From Flagellatimonas centrodinii (GTDB taxonomy: Bacteria > Pseudomonadota > Gammaproteobacteria > Nevskiales > Nevskiaceae), in contig NZ_CP092104.1 of assembly GCF_016918765.2 (NCBI RefSeq), positions 2,542,001 to 2,606,000 of the forward strand: a stretch of 64,000 bases of DNA, read 5' to 3'. Shown here piece by piece: positions 54,072-64,000 of the stretch. Both the position numbers and the translations under genes were made by a program. Numbering within the stretch: position 1 is the first letter of the stretch; each line of letters opens with the position of its first letter. Below the pieces are notes generated by a model that did not search any database, was not told the origin of the DNA, and worked only from the letters and a program-made list of their open reading frames with translations.

Positions 54072-54560
54072 TCAGGTTTCCGGAAGCTTCGCCTTGATGG
54101 ACTTCGCCCGATCCGACAAGTTCCGGATAAATTCACGCCGGACCGATTTCCAGATCGGTTTCTGGCGGTCGGCCAGCTCCTTGAGGATCTGCAACGGCTG
54201 CTGTGCCTGGCCCAGCATGTTGCGCAACTGCTCGGTGAAGTGCTGTTGCTGCTCGGCAAACAGTCTCAACGACAGTTCGAGGTAACGCGTGATGCTGGCC
54301 TGCATCGGGTCGCCGTAGTAGCGAATCACGAATTGCAGCAGCTCGTTTGTGAAGATGGGCGTGCCGTTCTCTTCGCGCTCGGCAATGACCTGCAGCAGGA
54401 TGCTGCGGGTAATGTCCTGGTGCGTGCGCTTGTCCTCGACCTTGAACTCCACGCCGTCAATCACCAGCTGTCGAATTTCCTCCAGCGTGATGTAACGACT
54501 GATGGCCGTGTCATAGAGACGTCGGTTGGGGTATTTCTTGATGATGCGGGTATCAGACAT
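54072..54560 (-). CDS. phaR: polyhydroxyalkanoate synthesis regulator PhaR
   Basis: This 162-aa DNA-binding protein senses and represses PHA granule genes such as phasins. It begins MSDTRIIKKYPNRRLYDTAI, the diagnostic opening of the family, followed by SRYITLEEIRQLV and the second PHB-accumulation domain (TNELLQFVIRYYGDPMQASI). It suggests PHA storage. It lies downstream of gluQ on the same strand. Confidence 0.95.
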   Translation of the reverse strand: MSDTRIIKKYPNRRLYDTAISRYITLEEIRQLVIDGVEFKVEDKRTHQDITRSILLQVIAEREENGTPIFTNELLQFVIRYYGDPMQASITRYLELSLRLFAEQQQHFTEQLRNMLGQAQQPLQILKELADRQKPIWKSVRREFIRNLSDRAKSIKAKLPET

Positions 54561-54577
54561 GGTGAACGACAAGTTTG

Positions 54578-54587
54578 TTGCAGTGCA
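54578..54587. promoter_or_regulatory. putative PhaR operator upstream of phaR
   Basis: TTGCAGTGCA, the same 10-mer as at 53947-53956, lies 17 bases upstream of the phaR start. PhaR proteins are known to regulate their own genes through TGC-rich sites. Confidence 0.6.
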
Positions 54588-54595
54588 TCATCGAA

Positions 54596-55519
54596 TCATG
54601 CCAGATCGGCGCCCGCGCCACTAGCGCCAGACCGGTGAACCGTCGGGTCCGACTGCGACAATGCCCACTGCAACTGCTCGACCGGCGGTGCGGTTGCAAC
54701 TGCTGACGGCGGTGGAAGGCCCAACTGCCGCAGTACCGTCGTCATGGCGGTGGCGGCAGCCGCTGCAGAGTCACCGATCGGGGTGGCGTGGTTCTGCTTC
54801 GACAGTTTGCGTCCATGGTCGTCGAGCATGACCGGCAGGTGCTGGTAGCGGGGGCGCGGAAGGTTCAGCGCCGCCATGACCGCACACTGGGAGAAGGTCT
54901 CGTGCAGCAGGTCATCGCCCCGGACCACTTCGGTGATGCGCATTGCCGCTTCGTCGACCGCACAGCAGAGCGCGTACCCGGGGATGCCATCCCGTCGCCA
55001 CACCACGAATCCGTCCAGGGCGGCAGCCGTGGTCTGCTGGCGGCCGGCGGCGCCATCCTCGAACGCCAAGGTCCCCGTTCGCCATCGGAATCGCAGCGCG
55101 GTCAGGGCCGTGTCGCCGGGCGGGTGGTTCAGGCAGTGACCGTCGTAGGAGCCCTGGTTGCCGTCGATGCCGCGCGCGCGCAGGGCGGCGCGAGTGCAAT
55201 CGCAGCGGAACAGTTGGTCTTGGTCCCACAAGGCGTCGCGAGCTGCCCGGTATGACGCCAAGTGTTCCCGCTGGTACCAAACCGACATATCCCAGGTCAG
55301 CCCACAGGCTTCCAGCTGTCGAAGGATCACTGCGTCCATGCCGATTGGGCAGCGGGCCTGATCCAGGTCATCGATGCGCAGCAGCCAGACGCCATCCTGC
55401 CGGCGTGCTTGCAGCCAACTGGCGGTGGCGGTCTTCAGCGAGCCCAGGTGCAGCGGGCCGCTGGGGGTTGGCGCGAAGCGGCCGCAATAGCGGTCGGGCG
55501 CTACGATTTTTTTGGACAC
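54596..55519 (-). CDS. gluQ: glutamyl-queuosine tRNA(Asp) synthetase
   Basis: This 307-aa aminoacyl-tRNA synthetase paralogue attaches glutamate to queuosine-34 of tRNA-Asp. The HIGH-like motif is FAPTPSGPLHLGS and the KMSKS-like motif is KLSKQ. Zinc ligands RCDCTR and YDGHC are present. No anticodon-binding domain, as expected. queF in this window belongs to the same modification pathway. Confidence 0.95.
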   Translation of the reverse strand: MSKKIVAPDRYCGRFAPTPSGPLHLGSLKTATASWLQARRQDGVWLLRIDDLDQARCPIGMDAVILRQLEACGLTWDMSVWYQREHLASYRAARDALWDQDQLFRCDCTRAALRARGIDGNQGSYDGHCLNHPPGDTALTALRFRWRTGTLAFEDGAAGRQQTTAAALDGFVVWRRDGIPGYALCCAVDEAAMRITEVVRGDDLLHETFSQCAVMAALNLPRPRYQHLPVMLDDHGRKLSKQNHATPIGDSAAAAATAMTTVLRQLGLPPPSAVATAPPVEQLQWALSQSDPTVHRSGASGAGADLA

Positions 55520-55604
55520 TTTGTTACAGTCTCGCCATCATCCGATTACGTCCGAAATTCATGGTCCCCCCGCGTTGGACCGTCGGCGCACTTCATCCGT
55601 GCGC

Positions 55605-56387
55605 ATGACCCTCAAGGCCATCCTGTTTGATGTCGACGGTACCCTGGCGGACACTGAGTCGCTGGGTCACCGCCCCGCCTACAACCGTGCTTTCCGGCAG
55701 ATGGGTCTGGGGTTCAGGTGGGGCCCCAAACTCTACCGGAAGTTGTTGCGGCAGCCGGGCGGACGCGAGCGGTTGCGTCACTACATTCTGAAATACCAAC
55801 CCGATCTCGGCACTCATCGGGCGGCAGTCGACGCCGATCTCGACCAGTGGGTGGCCGAAGTGCATGCACTGAAATCCAAATACTTCCGGCGTTTCATGCG
55901 CCGGGGGCAGGTGCCGCTGCGGCCGGGGATTGCCCGGTTGATGCGCGAGGCCCATGACGCCGGTGTCCGGCTGGCCATCGTCACCAATGCCAGCCGCAAG
56001 ACGCTGAACCCGGTGCTCAAATTCATCATGGGCCCCGCCCTGTGCAGCGTGATCGAGGTGGTGGCCAGCGGCGAGGAAGTCGGGCACAAGAAGCCGGCGC
56101 CCGATCTCTACCGCCTCGCAATGGCGCGACTCGGGTTGACGGCGGCCGACTGTGTTGCCCTCGAGGATTCCGAAATGGGCCTGCGGGCGGCGCGTGCGGC
56201 GGGCTTGCCGGCCGTGGTGACCGTCAACGACGACACCCGCGAGCAAGATTTCTCCGGTGCAGCATTGGTGGTTTCCAGCCTCGGCGAGCCGGGCGCACCC
56301 AGCTGCGTGTTGCGCGGCGCCGGTGGGCCGCTGCCTTGGGTCACCCTCGACACGCTGCGGCATTTACCGGTGCCAGTGACCGCCTGA
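55605..56387 (+). CDS. HAD-superfamily sugar phosphatase (CbbY/beta-PGM-like)
   Basis: This 260-aa protein has the HAD motifs: DVDGTLAD (I), a Thr/Ser loop VTNASR (II), Lys in HKKPAPDLY (III) and ALEDSEMGLRAARAAGLP (IV), with a C1 cap. The fold is close to CbbY and beta-phosphoglucomutase. Substrate cannot be read from sequence. It diverges from gluQ. Confidence 0.85.
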   Translation: MTLKAILFDVDGTLADTESLGHRPAYNRAFRQMGLGFRWGPKLYRKLLRQPGGRERLRHYILKYQPDLGTHRAAVDADLDQWVAEVHALKSKYFRRFMRRGQVPLRPGIARLMREAHDAGVRLAIVTNASRKTLNPVLKFIMGPALCSVIEVVASGEEVGHKKPAPDLYRLAMARLGLTAADCVALEDSEMGLRAARAAGLPAVVTVNDDTREQDFSGAALVVSSLGEPGAPSCVLRGAGGPLPWVTLDTLRHLPVPVTA

Positions 56388-56427
56388 GCCGCCGCTATAC
56401 TCGGCGCTCGTCTGTCGTGGGGTTCAC

Positions 56428-58020
56428 ATGCGACGCTGGAACGGCTGGGGAGATGTCACCACCGATTTTCCGCTGACGCCGATGGCGCTGGCCTTCCTGG
56501 CCGAGCGCATCGGGCCCGGTCGCCCCAGGCCCGACGCGACCCGGGCTGTTGCCCTGGCCGCCGTGCCGCCGGCCAGAGGGCGCTTCGGCGCCGGCTGGCG
56601 TACCGACGCCGAGGCCCGACTCGATCATGCACGCGGCCAGAGCTTTCCGGACTGGATCGCGATGAAGTCAGGCCGCTTCGGCCCGGTGGCGGATGCTGTC
56701 GGCTGCCCGGAAACGGCCGCCGACGCCGAGTCGATGTTGCGGGAGGCATTGGCGCTCGGCGCCACGGTCGTCCCCTATGGAGGGGGGACCTCGGTGGTCG
56801 GACATCTGGCCATTCCTGCCAGTGATCGGCCGGTGGTCAATATCGCGTTGGCCGGACTCAATCGGCTGACCGGTTTCGACCCCCACCATCGACTTGCCAC
56901 TTTCGGTGCAGGTGTCAGCGGCCCGGCGCTGGAGGCGCAACTCCGACCGCATGGCTATCTGCTGGGGCATTATCCGCAGAGCTTCGAGTACTCGACCGTG
57001 GGCGGATGGGTGGTGACCCGTTCCTCCGGGCAACAGAGCTACCGCTACGGACGGATCGAGCAGTTGTTCCACGGCGGGCGTCTGCTGACACCGCAAGGCC
57101 CTCTGCAGGTCGGGACTGTTCCGGCATCCAGCGCTGGCCCCGATCTTCGCGAGATGGTTCTGGGCTCCGAAGGTCGTCTTGGGCTATTGACCGAGGTGAT
57201 GGTGCGCGTACGACCACGGCCGGCGCAGGAACACTTCCATGGCGTTTTCTTTCCGCACTGGGATGCGGCACTGGACGCGGTGCGCATGATCGGTCAAAGC
57301 GAGATTCCGCTGTCGATGCTGCGCCTTTCCAATGAGCTCGAAACCGAGACCCAGCTGCGGCTTGCCGGGCACGAGAAGCTGATGGCCTGGCTGCAGCGAT
57401 ATCTCGGATTGCGTGGCATCGGTGACGGCCAGTGCCTGTTGATGATGGGCATCACCGGCACGCTCGCACAGTGCCGCCGGTCGCTGCGTGAGGCGATGGT
57501 GATCAGCCGTCGTTGCGGCGGTGTCCATGTCGGCAAGGCCATGGGGCAGGGCTGGGCACGCAACCGCTTCCGCGGGCCGTACTTGCGCAACACGCTGTGG
57601 CAGGCGGGCTACGGTGCCGATACGGTCGAAACCTGTGTCCCCTGGTCGCAGGCTACCCCGGTGATGCGGGCGCTCGAACGGACTGCCCACGACTGTTTTG
57701 CACAGCGCAACGAGCGCGGACATGCCTTCACCCATCTGTCGCATGTCTACCCGCAGGGGTGCAGCATCTACAGCACCTTCGTGTTTCCGTCAGCGGGCGA
57801 TCCGGATGCTGATCTCGCCGCCTGGCAGTCCCTCAAGGCAGCGCTCTCGGCCACCATCGTTGCCCACGGCGGGACCATTTCCCACCAGCATGGTGTCGGG
57901 GTCGATCATGCCCCCTACCTGCCGCAGGAGAAGGGGCCCCAGGGCATGGCGCTGCTGCGCGCTGCTGCCGCAGCACTGGACCCCGAGGGCCGCATGAACC
58001 CCGGGAAGCTGTTGACGTGA
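56428..58020 (+). CDS. FAD-binding oxidase, alkyldihydroxyacetonephosphate synthase-like
   Basis: This 530-aa protein is of the VAO/PCMH flavoprotein family. The FAD motif is VVPYGGGTSVVGH. HYPQSFEYSTVGGWVVTRSS and the C-terminal TISHQHGVGVDHAPYL match ADPS (AGPS) of ether-lipid synthesis, where a His cluster and Tyr are catalytic. The order with GlpD and a kinase suggests glycerol/DHAP-derived lipid metabolism. The exact reaction is inferred. It overlaps glpD by GTGA. Confidence 0.85.
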   Translation: MRRWNGWGDVTTDFPLTPMALAFLAERIGPGRPRPDATRAVALAAVPPARGRFGAGWRTDAEARLDHARGQSFPDWIAMKSGRFGPVADAVGCPETAADAESMLREALALGATVVPYGGGTSVVGHLAIPASDRPVVNIALAGLNRLTGFDPHHRLATFGAGVSGPALEAQLRPHGYLLGHYPQSFEYSTVGGWVVTRSSGQQSYRYGRIEQLFHGGRLLTPQGPLQVGTVPASSAGPDLREMVLGSEGRLGLLTEVMVRVRPRPAQEHFHGVFFPHWDAALDAVRMIGQSEIPLSMLRLSNELETETQLRLAGHEKLMAWLQRYLGLRGIGDGQCLLMMGITGTLAQCRRSLREAMVISRRCGGVHVGKAMGQGWARNRFRGPYLRNTLWQAGYGADTVETCVPWSQATPVMRALERTAHDCFAQRNERGHAFTHLSHVYPQGCSIYSTFVFPSAGDPDADLAAWQSLKAALSATIVAHGGTISHQHGVGVDHAPYLPQEKGPQGMALLRAAAAALDPEGRMNPGKLLT

Positions 58021-59546
58021 CGGGGCCCGTCCGGCCGTCACTGGCCTCGTTGCCGGCGACCTTCGACCTGGTGGTGGTCGGCGCCGGTATCACCGGCGCG
58101 GGGGTGTTCCGGGAGGCGGTTCGCGCCGGCGCCCGGGTTCTGCTGGTGGATGCCGGCGATTACGCTGGCGGTACGTCTGCCTGGTCGTCCAAATTGGTCC
58201 ATGGCGGACTTCGCTATCTCAAGCAGGGACAGTGGCGCCTGACGCGGGAATCGGTGCAGGAACGCGATCGCCTGCTGGCGGAGGCCGGCGGCCTGGTTGA
58301 ACCGCTGTCGTTCGTCATGCCTTTGTATCGAGGGCGCCCGCCGGGCCGGCTGACGATGCAGGCCGGGTTGTGGATCTACGACCGGATGGCCGGCCGGCAT
58401 CAATCCGGGTTCTGGTCGGCGGCCGAAGCAGCTGATCGCGAGCCGGCGCTGACGCACCCTGATCTGATCGGGGCGATGCATTACCAGGACGCGGTCACTG
58501 ACGATGCCCGATTGGTGCTGCGGCTGATCTTCGATGCGGTGGCCGACGGAGGGGATGCGCGCAACTACACGCGGGCCGCGATTCGACGGGATGCCGGGCG
58601 GGTGGTCGGTGTCTGCCTGACCGATGTCGACACCGGGGAAACGCGCGATATTCAGGCCGCCGTGACAGTGTTGGCAGTGGGACACGCGGCCACGGTCGCG
58701 GATGGCGCGCCGCGCCTTCGTCCACTCCGGGGGAGTCATCTGGTCTTTCCGGCACAACGATTGCCGGTTCGGCAGGCGCTCTCATGGATGCATCCGCAGG
58801 ACCAGCGTCCCGTTTTTGCGATTCCCTGGCTTGGCAGTGTTGTGGTCGGCACCACCGACCTCGACCATGTTGCCGATGGCACGCCGCCGCGAATGTCGGC
58901 GGCCGAGGCAGACTACCTGCTGGCCGGACTGCGGGCGGCGATCCCCGCACGGCGTCTGAGCCTTGCCGACGCCACGGCTAGCTTTGCCGGGGTTCGACCT
59001 GTGGTGGATCGTGGCAAGGCGGACCCGTCTGCCGAGTCGCGTGAGTCCGCGCTTTGGAGTGTCCCGGGTCTGGTCGGCGCCACGGGTGGCAAGCTGACGA
59101 CGTTCCGGCGTACTGCGCGACAGATCCTGACGCAGCTGGCTCACCAGCTCCCGGGGCTTTCCCTGTCGTCTGAACCCCGACTGTTCGACGGTGCCGCGCC
59201 GGTGGCCAGTCAACGGAATCTGTACGGGCGCCTGGGGCCCGCGGCGGCCGGTCGGCTGCTGCAGGACACCCCCGGCGACGAACGGGCGACGGTCGGTCCG
59301 ACGCCCTTCACCTGGGCCGAGTTGCGCTGGGCCGCACGGCATGAGCAGGTGGTGCGGCTTGAGGACCTGATGCTGCGTCGTACCCGACTCGGACTGCTAC
59401 TGGCCGATGGCGGTGCTGCCGAACTGCCGCGGATTCTGGCGATTGCCGCGCAGGAACTCGGCTGGGATGCCGATGCCTGCGAACAGGCGCGGATCACCTA
59501 CCTGCGTCACTGGCACCAGTGCCACGATCCACGGGCCGTGAAGTGA
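58017..59546 (+). CDS. glpD: glycerol-3-phosphate dehydrogenase (FAD), GlpD-like
   Basis: This 509-aa flavoenzyme oxidises glycerol-3-phosphate to DHAP and feeds electrons to quinones. The FAD dinucleotide motif is VVVGAGITGAGVFREAVRAG. Also present are SSKLVHGGLRYLKQG and the late GATGGKLTTFRRTAR. GTG start; it overlaps both neighbours by GTGA. Confidence 0.92.
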   Translation: MTGPVRPSLASLPATFDLVVVGAGITGAGVFREAVRAGARVLLVDAGDYAGGTSAWSSKLVHGGLRYLKQGQWRLTRESVQERDRLLAEAGGLVEPLSFVMPLYRGRPPGRLTMQAGLWIYDRMAGRHQSGFWSAAEAADREPALTHPDLIGAMHYQDAVTDDARLVLRLIFDAVADGGDARNYTRAAIRRDAGRVVGVCLTDVDTGETRDIQAAVTVLAVGHAATVADGAPRLRPLRGSHLVFPAQRLPVRQALSWMHPQDQRPVFAIPWLGSVVVGTTDLDHVADGTPPRMSAAEADYLLAGLRAAIPARRLSLADATASFAGVRPVVDRGKADPSAESRESALWSVPGLVGATGGKLTTFRRTARQILTQLAHQLPGLSLSSEPRLFDGAAPVASQRNLYGRLGPAAAGRLLQDTPGDERATVGPTPFTWAELRWAARHEQVVRLEDLMLRRTRLGLLLADGGAAELPRILAIAAQELGWDADACEQARITYLRHWHQCHDPRAVK

Positions 59547-61105
59547 CTGCCCCCCGGCTGCTGGCGATCGATGTCGGCACGCAAAGCGCCCGCGCCATCG
59601 TCTTCGATATCGACGGCCGGCAGATCGATCAGGTGCAGATTCCGTTCGACCCGCCGTATCACGCCCCCGAGGCTGGCTGGGCGGAGCAGGATCCGGAATG
59701 TTTTTGGCAGGCAGTGGTGCAGGCCTGTCAGCAACTGTGGCAGCAGGGTCGGGTGACTGCTGGCGAGGTCGCGGGTCTGGCGCTGACCACGCAGCGTGCC
59801 ACGGTGATCTGTGTGGACGATGCCGGGGTCGTGCTGCGACCTGCGATCGTGTGGCCGGACCAGCGTCGTTGCTCCCGGCCCCCGCCACTGGGGCCATGGT
59901 GGTCGACGGCCTTTGCGTTGGCCGGGGCATCCGATCTGATACACCACCTGCAGGCCCAGGCGGAGGCCAACTGGTTGGCGCAGCATCAGCCCGAGCTATG
60001 GAAACGGACGCGCCGATTCCTACTGCTCTCGGGATGGCTCCATCATCGGATGCTTGGCCGTTATGTCGACGCGACTGCGGCGCAGGTCGGGTATCTGCCC
60101 TTCGACTATCGCCGCCAGCGCTGGGCCGGTCAGCGTGATTTCAAATGGCAGGCGCTGGCCATCCGGCGTCAACAACTGCCGGATCTGATTGCGCCCGGCC
60201 AGCCCATGGGCGGCCTCACCGCCGCCGCCGCCGCCGCCCTCGGCCTGTCAGCCGGCTTGCCGGTGATTGCCGCCGCCGCCGACAAAGCCTGCGAGGTACT
60301 GGGTTGCGGGGCGCTGGCGGCGGATGTTGCCCAACTGTCGTTCGGCACTTCGGCCACCATCAACACCACCCAGCGGCGCTATGTCGAGGTCCAGCCGCGA
60401 TTGCCCGCCTATCCGGCGGCATTGGCTGGAGCCTGGAACACCGAGATCCAGATATATCGCGGATTCTGGATGGTGAGCTGGTTTGCGCGGGAGTTCGCGC
60501 ACGTGGAGCAGCAGATCGCGCGCCAACGCGGGGTGCCGGTGGAAGCGATATTCGACGACCTCCTGCAATCGGTGCCCGCCGGCAGCCAGGGTCTCACGCT
60601 GCAGCCCTATTGGACCCCGGCGATTCGCGATCCCGGTCCCGAGGCCAAAGGCGCCATCATCGGGTTCGGCGATGTCCATACTCGAGCCCATCTGTACCGC
60701 GCCCTGATCGAGGGGCTGGTGTACGGCCTGCGCGCGGGCAAGGAACAGATCGAACGCCGCCTGGGACACCCCTTGCGAACGGTCCGGGTGTCCGGCGGTG
60801 GGGCGCGGAGCGATGCGGTCATGCAGATCACCGCCGACATTCTCGGGCAGCCGGTCGAGCGTCCGCAGGTCAGCGAGACGTCGGCGTTGGGGGCCGCCAT
60901 CACCCTCGCCGTGGGTCTCGGGCTGCACGCTGATACCGAGGCCGCCGTGCAGGCGATGACGCGGGTGGGGCAGGTGTTTCGGCCCGACCCCGACCATCAG
61001 CTGCGGTACGACCGGCTGTATCGCGAGGTGTACCGACCGCTCTATGGCCGCTTGCGGCCCCTGTACCGCCGCATTCGCGCCATCACCGGCTATCCGCCCG
61101 ACTGA
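59543..61105 (+). CDS. FGGY-family carbohydrate kinase
   Basis: This 520-aa protein has the FGGY kinase fold: AIDVGTQSARAIVFDIDG (phosphate 1), GLALTTQRATVICVDDAG, the domain-II KACEVLGCGAL and GLVYGLRAGKEQIERRLG followed by VSGGGARSDAVMQITADILG. It is nearer to xylulokinase/ribulokinase-type members than to GlpK by eye. Context with GlpD and the ADPS-like enzyme suggests a glycerol or polyol substrate. Confidence 0.85.
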   Translation: MTAPRLLAIDVGTQSARAIVFDIDGRQIDQVQIPFDPPYHAPEAGWAEQDPECFWQAVVQACQQLWQQGRVTAGEVAGLALTTQRATVICVDDAGVVLRPAIVWPDQRRCSRPPPLGPWWSTAFALAGASDLIHHLQAQAEANWLAQHQPELWKRTRRFLLLSGWLHHRMLGRYVDATAAQVGYLPFDYRRQRWAGQRDFKWQALAIRRQQLPDLIAPGQPMGGLTAAAAAALGLSAGLPVIAAAADKACEVLGCGALAADVAQLSFGTSATINTTQRRYVEVQPRLPAYPAALAGAWNTEIQIYRGFWMVSWFAREFAHVEQQIARQRGVPVEAIFDDLLQSVPAGSQGLTLQPYWTPAIRDPGPEAKGAIIGFGDVHTRAHLYRALIEGLVYGLRAGKEQIERRLGHPLRTVRVSGGGARSDAVMQITADILGQPVERPQVSETSALGAAITLAVGLGLHADTEAAVQAMTRVGQVFRPDPDHQLRYDRLYREVYRPLYGRLRPLYRRIRAITGYPPD

Positions 61106-61112
61106 CGCCGGC

Positions 61113-61538
61113 TCAGGCCGGTGGCATACCGGCACCGGTGGGGTCCACATGCCATGCCGCGGGCGGCAGGCGCGGGGTGAAGCCCGGCGCGCAGTGCTCG
61201 GCAGTCACGTGCGTGTAGAGCCCGCCCCGCACGTTGAACACGGCCGTCAGCCGCATGAAGCGGGGCGCTGTGGCCGCCACCAGGTCGTCGAGAATGCGAT
61301 TGGTCACCGCCTCGTGAAAGCAACCCTCGTCGCGGAAGCTCCAGATGTACAGCTTCAACGACTTCAGCTCGACGCAGGCCTGGTCGGCCACGTACTCCAG
61401 ATACAGCGTGCCGAAGTCCGGTTGGCCGGTCTTCGGGCACAGGCAGGTGAACTCCGGGATCCGCATGCGGATCGTGAAATCGCGCTGGGGAGCGGGATTG
61501 GGGAAGGTCTCGAGGGTTTTGCTGGGCTGGCTCGACAT
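61113..61538 (-). CDS. queF: NADPH-dependent 7-cyano-7-deazaguanine reductase (short QueF)
   Basis: This 141-aa T-fold enzyme makes preQ1 for queuosine. The active Cys lies in [13 protein letters not shown]. The [20 protein letters not shown] motif carries the substrate-binding Glu. It is of the short unimodular type, not the longer E. coli type. Divergent from smc. Confidence 0.94.
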   Translation of the reverse strand: MSSQPSKTLETFPNPAPQRDFTIRMRIPEFTCLCPKTGQPDFGTLYLEYVADQACVELKSLKLYIWSFRDEGCFHEAVTNRILDDLVAATAPRFMRLTAVFNVRGGLYTHVTAEHCAPGFTPRLPPAAWHVDPTGAGMPPA

Positions 61539-61618
61539 GGAAGTGCGCTTGTCAAAGCGCTGTAATTTACACTGTCGCCTTTGCCCCCACGGGCCGTCCA
61601 CGCTTTTCAGACCAAATA

Positions 61619-64000
61619 ATGCGACTGTCGGGCATCAAACTCGCCGGCTTCAAATCCTTCGTCGACCCCACGCACCTGCCCTTGCCGGGCAACCTGACCA
61701 GCGTGGTCGGCCCCAATGGCTGCGGCAAGTCGAACATCATCGATGCGGTGCGCTGGGTGCTGGGCGAGACCAGTATGAAAAATCTTCGGGGTGCGGATGC
61801 CGAAGATGTCATCTTCAACGGCTCGAAGAGCCGCAAACCGGTTGGACGTGCCAGTGTCGAACTGCTGTTCGACAACAGTGATGGACTCATCACCGGCGCC
61901 TATGCAGCCTACAGCGAGATCTCGGTTCGGCGTGAGCTGACGCGCGACGGTAGCTCGCAGTACTTCCTCAATGGCCGCAAGTGCCTCAAACGTGATGTCA
62001 CCGACCTGTTTCTCGGGACCGGCCTGGGCGGCAAGAACCAGTACGCCATCATCGAACAGGGCATGGTCAGCCGGATGATCGAGGCCAAGCCTGAGGAATT
62101 GCGGCTGTGGCTGGAGGAGGCGGCTGGCATCAGCAAGTACAAGGACCGCCGGCGCGAGACCGAAAGCCGCATCCGCCAGACCCGCGAAAACCTGGATCGT
62201 CTCAACGACGTCCGCACCGAATTGCAGGGGCGTCTTGACGTGCTCGGCCGTCAGGCGGCCAATGCCGAGAAGTACAAGGGCCTGAAAGCCGACGAACGAC
62301 GACTGAAGGCTGAGGTGTTGTTGCTGCGAGCCCGTCAGCTGGATGCCGAACAGGCCCTGCAGCAGCAGACCATTGCCGAGCGCGAGCAGGCCGCACTGCA
62401 GGCGCGCGCAAGGTTGGAGGCGACACAGCAGGCGCGGGCAGCCTCCGAGCAGGCCCTGCGCGCCTCGCAGGAGGCCATTCATGCCGAACAGAGCCGGCTC
62501 TATGAATGCGAAGCGGCGCAGGCGCAGGCACAACAGACCCTGACCCACACGCGGGAATTGCAGTCGCTTCAGGCCCGCGAACGCGAGGGTGCCGAGCGGG
62601 CGCTGGCCGACGCAGCCGAACGCATCACGCGGGAAAGCCAGCGCCTGGACGAGGCGCGACATCAGCTGACCTCACTGGAGCAGGCGTTCGCTGATGCCGA
62701 GGCCGCCGAACGGGCGGCACAGGACCAGCTGGTCGAAGCCGAAGAAGCTGCAGCGGAGGCCCAGAAGGCCTGGGACCTGTTCACGCACGATGCCGAAGCG
62801 CCTTTGACCCAGACCGAAGCCGAGCGCGTCCGGGTTCAGGCGCTCGAACGGAGCCGGTTCCAGGCGCAGGAACGGCTGAAGCGCTTGGAGCAGGAGATCG
62901 GAACGCTCAACATCGAGGCGGTGCGGCAGTCATTGAACGACGCCGAAGCCGAACTGGTCAGTCTGCAGACCGCTGTCGAACAGCATCAGCAGCGGCTCAC
63001 CGAGGTTGACCAGCAGCTCAGCCTGGTGCGGGAAGCGCGGCGCGCCGATGAAACGGCCTTGCATGAAGCGCGGCAGCAACAGCAATCGGTCAAGGGGCGT
63101 CTGTCGTCGTTGGAGACGCTGCAGCAGGCGGCGATGAAGCGGGATGACGCCGAACTCGGTCAGTGGCTGCGTCAGCACGACGTCGAGGCAGCCCCGCGGC
63201 TGGCCCAGTGCCTGGAGGTCGACCCCGGCTGGGAGGCGGCCGTGGAGCAGGTGCTGGACGGGCTGCTGCAGGCGCCGGTGGTCGACAGTCTGGGCGAGAA
63301 AGGCTTGCCGTCGCGGGGACCCAAGGCCGGACTGATGCTGATGGACGGTGTTCTGGCACGCGGCGAGCAGGGCCTGGCAGCGCATTTGCGTGGGCCGGGT
63401 GCGGTGCTGGCGCTGGCATCCCAGGTGGAACTGGTGGAGTGCGCGGACGCGCTGATGGCACGGCGTCCCGCCCTGCCGCCGGGTCGCTCCTGTATCACCC
63501 CTCAGGGCCTGTGGGCGGGGCGCGACTGGCTGCGATATCCCCGCGGCGGTGAAGACAACAGCGGGGTCATCGTCCGCGGCCGTCTGATTCAGGAGTTGCG
63601 CGACGAGCTGGCCAAGCTTGATGCGCGTATCGAGCGCCTCGATGGGCTTGTCCGCACGCAGGTCGAGCAGATGCAGCAACTGGAAGGCGAGCGGCGCAAC
63701 CTGGCGGCGCAGTTCGAGCAGACGCGCAGCCGGCATTCGCAGAAGCTGGCGGTGCGGCAGTCGCAGCAGGTCCGGCTGGAACAGATGCAGGCCCGTCTGG
63801 CGCGGCTGCAGGCCGAACAGGAAGAAGCGGCCGGTGTCGTGCAGACCGCCGAGCAGGAGCTGGGCAGCGCCCGATCACGGCTGACCGACCTTGAAGCGGT
63901 GGCGGCGGCCCTCAAGCAGCAACGTGGCGAGATTCAGCAAACCCTGGCGCGGCGTCGTGACGAGGTACATCGGGCACGTGCACAGCTGGCCCAGCAACAG
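61619..64000 (+). CDS. smc: chromosome partition protein Smc, 5' part
   Basis: The first 794 codons of the condensin ATPase, running off the window end in frame. Walker A is GPNGCGKSN near residue 33. The head is followed by the long first coiled coil, the hinge region (about residues 500-620, with [20 protein letters not shown]) and the start of the return coil. Start ATG at 61619. Confidence 0.96.
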   Translation, partial: MRLSGIKLAGFKSFVDPTHLPLPGNLTSVVGPNGCGKSNIIDAVRWVLGETSMKNLRGADAEDVIFNGSKSRKPVGRASVELLFDNSDGLITGAYAAYSEISVRRELTRDGSSQYFLNGRKCLKRDVTDLFLGTGLGGKNQYAIIEQGMVSRMIEAKPEELRLWLEEAAGISKYKDRRRETESRIRQTRENLDRLNDVRTELQGRLDVLGRQAANAEKYKGLKADERRLKAEVLLLRARQLDAEQALQQQTIAEREQAALQARARLEATQQARAASEQALRASQEAIHAEQSRLYECEAAQAQAQQTLTHTRELQSLQAREREGAERALADAAERITRESQRLDEARHQLTSLEQAFADAEAAERAAQDQLVEAEEAAAEAQKAWDLFTHDAEAPLTQTEAERVRVQALERSRFQAQERLKRLEQEIGTLNIEAVRQSLNDAEAELVSLQTAVEQHQQRLTEVDQQLSLVREARRADETALHEARQQQQSVKGRLSSLETLQQAAMKRDDAELGQWLRQHDVEAAPRLAQCLEVDPGWEAAVEQVLDGLLQAPVVDSLGEKGLPSRGPKAGLMLMDGVLARGEQGLAAHLRGPGAVLALASQVELVECADALMARRPALPPGRSCITPQGLWAGRDWLRYPRGGEDNSGVIVRGRLIQELRDELAKLDARIERLDGLVRTQVEQMQQLEGERRNLAAQFEQTRSRHSQKLAVRQSQQVRLEQMQARLARLQAEQEEAAGVVQTAEQELGSARSRLTDLEAVAAALKQQRGEIQQTLARRRDEVHRARAQLAQQQ

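Overview
The window is high-GC DNA from a gammaproteobacterium. Two blocks of housekeeping genes flank a complete prophage of about 38.6 kb. The left block (1-6392) is a greA 3' end, rlmE, ftsH, folP, glmM, tpiA, secG, tRNA-Leu(GAG) and the initiator tRNA-fMet. The right block (45057-64000) is rimP-nusA-infB-rbfA-truB-rpsO-pnp, then a PHA regulator (phaR), gluQ, a HAD phosphatase, a glycerol-type operon (ADPS-like FAD oxidase, GlpD, FGGY kinase), queF and the start of smc. In many gammaproteobacteria the initiator tRNA (metY) directly precedes rimP-nusA. Here the prophage sits exactly between them, with a shared 16-bp core at 6377-6392 and 44988-45003. phaR suggests a polyhydroxyalkanoate-storing bacterium. 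I cannot name the genus.

Prophage layout: a large serine integrase lies next to attL. It is followed by a long leftward operon (17045 to 6349) of small genes that mostly overlap by ATGA or GTGA, including an orphan DNA methyltransferase, a C5-methyltransferase remnant, a DnaJ-domain protein, a cupin and a chimeric duplication. An Xre repressor and a Cro-like gene diverge at 18.1-18.2 kb. Rightward genes follow in lambda order: cro, a terminator, a CII-like gene, a zinc finger, a replication protein and a Q-like antiterminator. A candidate late promoter precedes HNH, terS, terL, portal, S49 protease and an HK97-type capsid gene. The tail genes are of siphovirus type, with a gpG/gpGT frameshift, a tape measure, tip proteins and repeat-rich fibres. 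GH108 endolysin and holin genes close the late region.

The most interesting part is the right-end accessory operon (leftward, 44807 to 43210). It has a perfect sigma70 promoter whose spacer holds a palindrome. Three genes follow: 104 aa, 229 aa with a C-terminal helix-turn-helix, and 121 aa. Then come three CTGCC-N5-GGCAG hairpins that closely resemble type I-F CRISPR repeats, spaced 47-49 nt, and a terminator. This is the layout expected of an anti-CRISPR locus with an RNA-type (repeat-mimic) inhibitor. That function is inferred, not shown.

Other points: a 16-bp copy of the attR sequence abuts the integrase start codon; the integrase C-terminus changes on integration; a 47-bp piece of terL is embedded in a duplicated early gene; the capsid protein has a predicted Sec signal peptide; and a roughly 124-nt small RNA between pnp and phaR has a consensus promoter, an anti-Shine-Dalgarno stretch and a sequence motif shared with the phaR upstream region.
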